DNA of 28,595 nt from assembly GCA_036939975.1 (NCBI GenBank), contig JALLPB010000195.1, forward strand, positions 1 to 28,595, written 5' to 3'. This DNA is from Cyclostephanos tholiformis (lineage: Eukaryota; Bacillariophyta; Thalassiosirophyceae; Thalassiosirales; Thalassiosiraceae). Shown in pieces: positions 28,527 to 28,595 of the stretch (position 1 is the stretch's first letter; each line of letters starts with the position of its first letter). The translations under genes were made by a program, and so were the position numbers. Below the pieces are notes generated by a model. It did no database searches. It was not told the origin of the DNA and saw only the letters and a list, made by a program, of their open reading frames with translations.

Positions 28527-28595
28527 CTTTTGGGGTGAAAGTCATAATGAGTACATCAAAAGAATGCAATTTCATAAGAAAAAAAAAACTCAGTA

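Noticed and set aside
1..28595. tRNA, rRNA or CRISPR features
   Set aside because: I looked for B-box-like GGTTCGA motifs with matching arms and for regularly spaced repeats and found none.

Overview
The window looks like nuclear DNA of a diatom, most probably a centric species. The reasons are: short GT-AG introns of about 55-200 nt; dense genes on both strands; a Ty1/copia polyprotein carrying the diatom-type HRAMGCRKFRNYK motif; an unmistakable eukaryotic ribosomal protein eS27; and acidic, low-complexity proteins encoded by GAC/GAT runs. Long poly-G and poly-C tracts are frequent, and one 36-base G run breaks a reading frame. The species call is an inference from gene content only.

Layout. 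(1) 40-1346 +: Gly/Ser-rich protein of unknown function, frame-broken at a G36 tract. (2) 1885-2695 -: two-exon ubiquitin-like (UBL) protein with tandem SUMO-interaction-like motifs. (3) 2809-9896 +: complete copia retrotransposon with very short LTRs (72 and 74 bp) and one intact 2,167-aa gag-pol frame. (4) 9955-12009 +: RING E3 ligase of the RNF5/RNF185/RMA type, whose tail anchor is completed by a second exon. (5) 12921-18540 +: very long acidic protein with TPX2-like F-x-A motifs, a KEN box and a CDK-type site. (6) 18927-20120 -: BtaA-like (DUF3419) aminocarboxypropyl transferase. (7) 20280-21211: decayed hAT-like DNA transposon directly upstream of gene 6. (8) 21502-22786 +: two-exon Golgi-type glycosyltransferase-like protein. 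(9) 23523-23771 -: eS27. (10) 24894-27379 +: two-exon NCBP3 (cap-binding subunit 3) homologue with an extra N-terminal domain. (11) 27443 to past the right edge, -: lipid-transfer (TULIP/HAM1-like) protein, 5' part outside the window.

How they fit together. Genes 2 and 4 are divergent and would lie about 171 bp apart without the retrotransposon. One encodes a UBL/SIM adaptor-like protein and the other a membrane-anchored ubiquitin ligase, so they may be a functional pair whose shared promoter was split by the insertion. The remaining genes are unlinked housekeeping or lineage-specific genes. Several ends emerge only after splicing: the RING tail anchor, the UBL fold, the glycosyltransferase HxRNF motif and the NCBP3 C-terminus. 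Simple open-frame calls would have truncated or misframed these genes.
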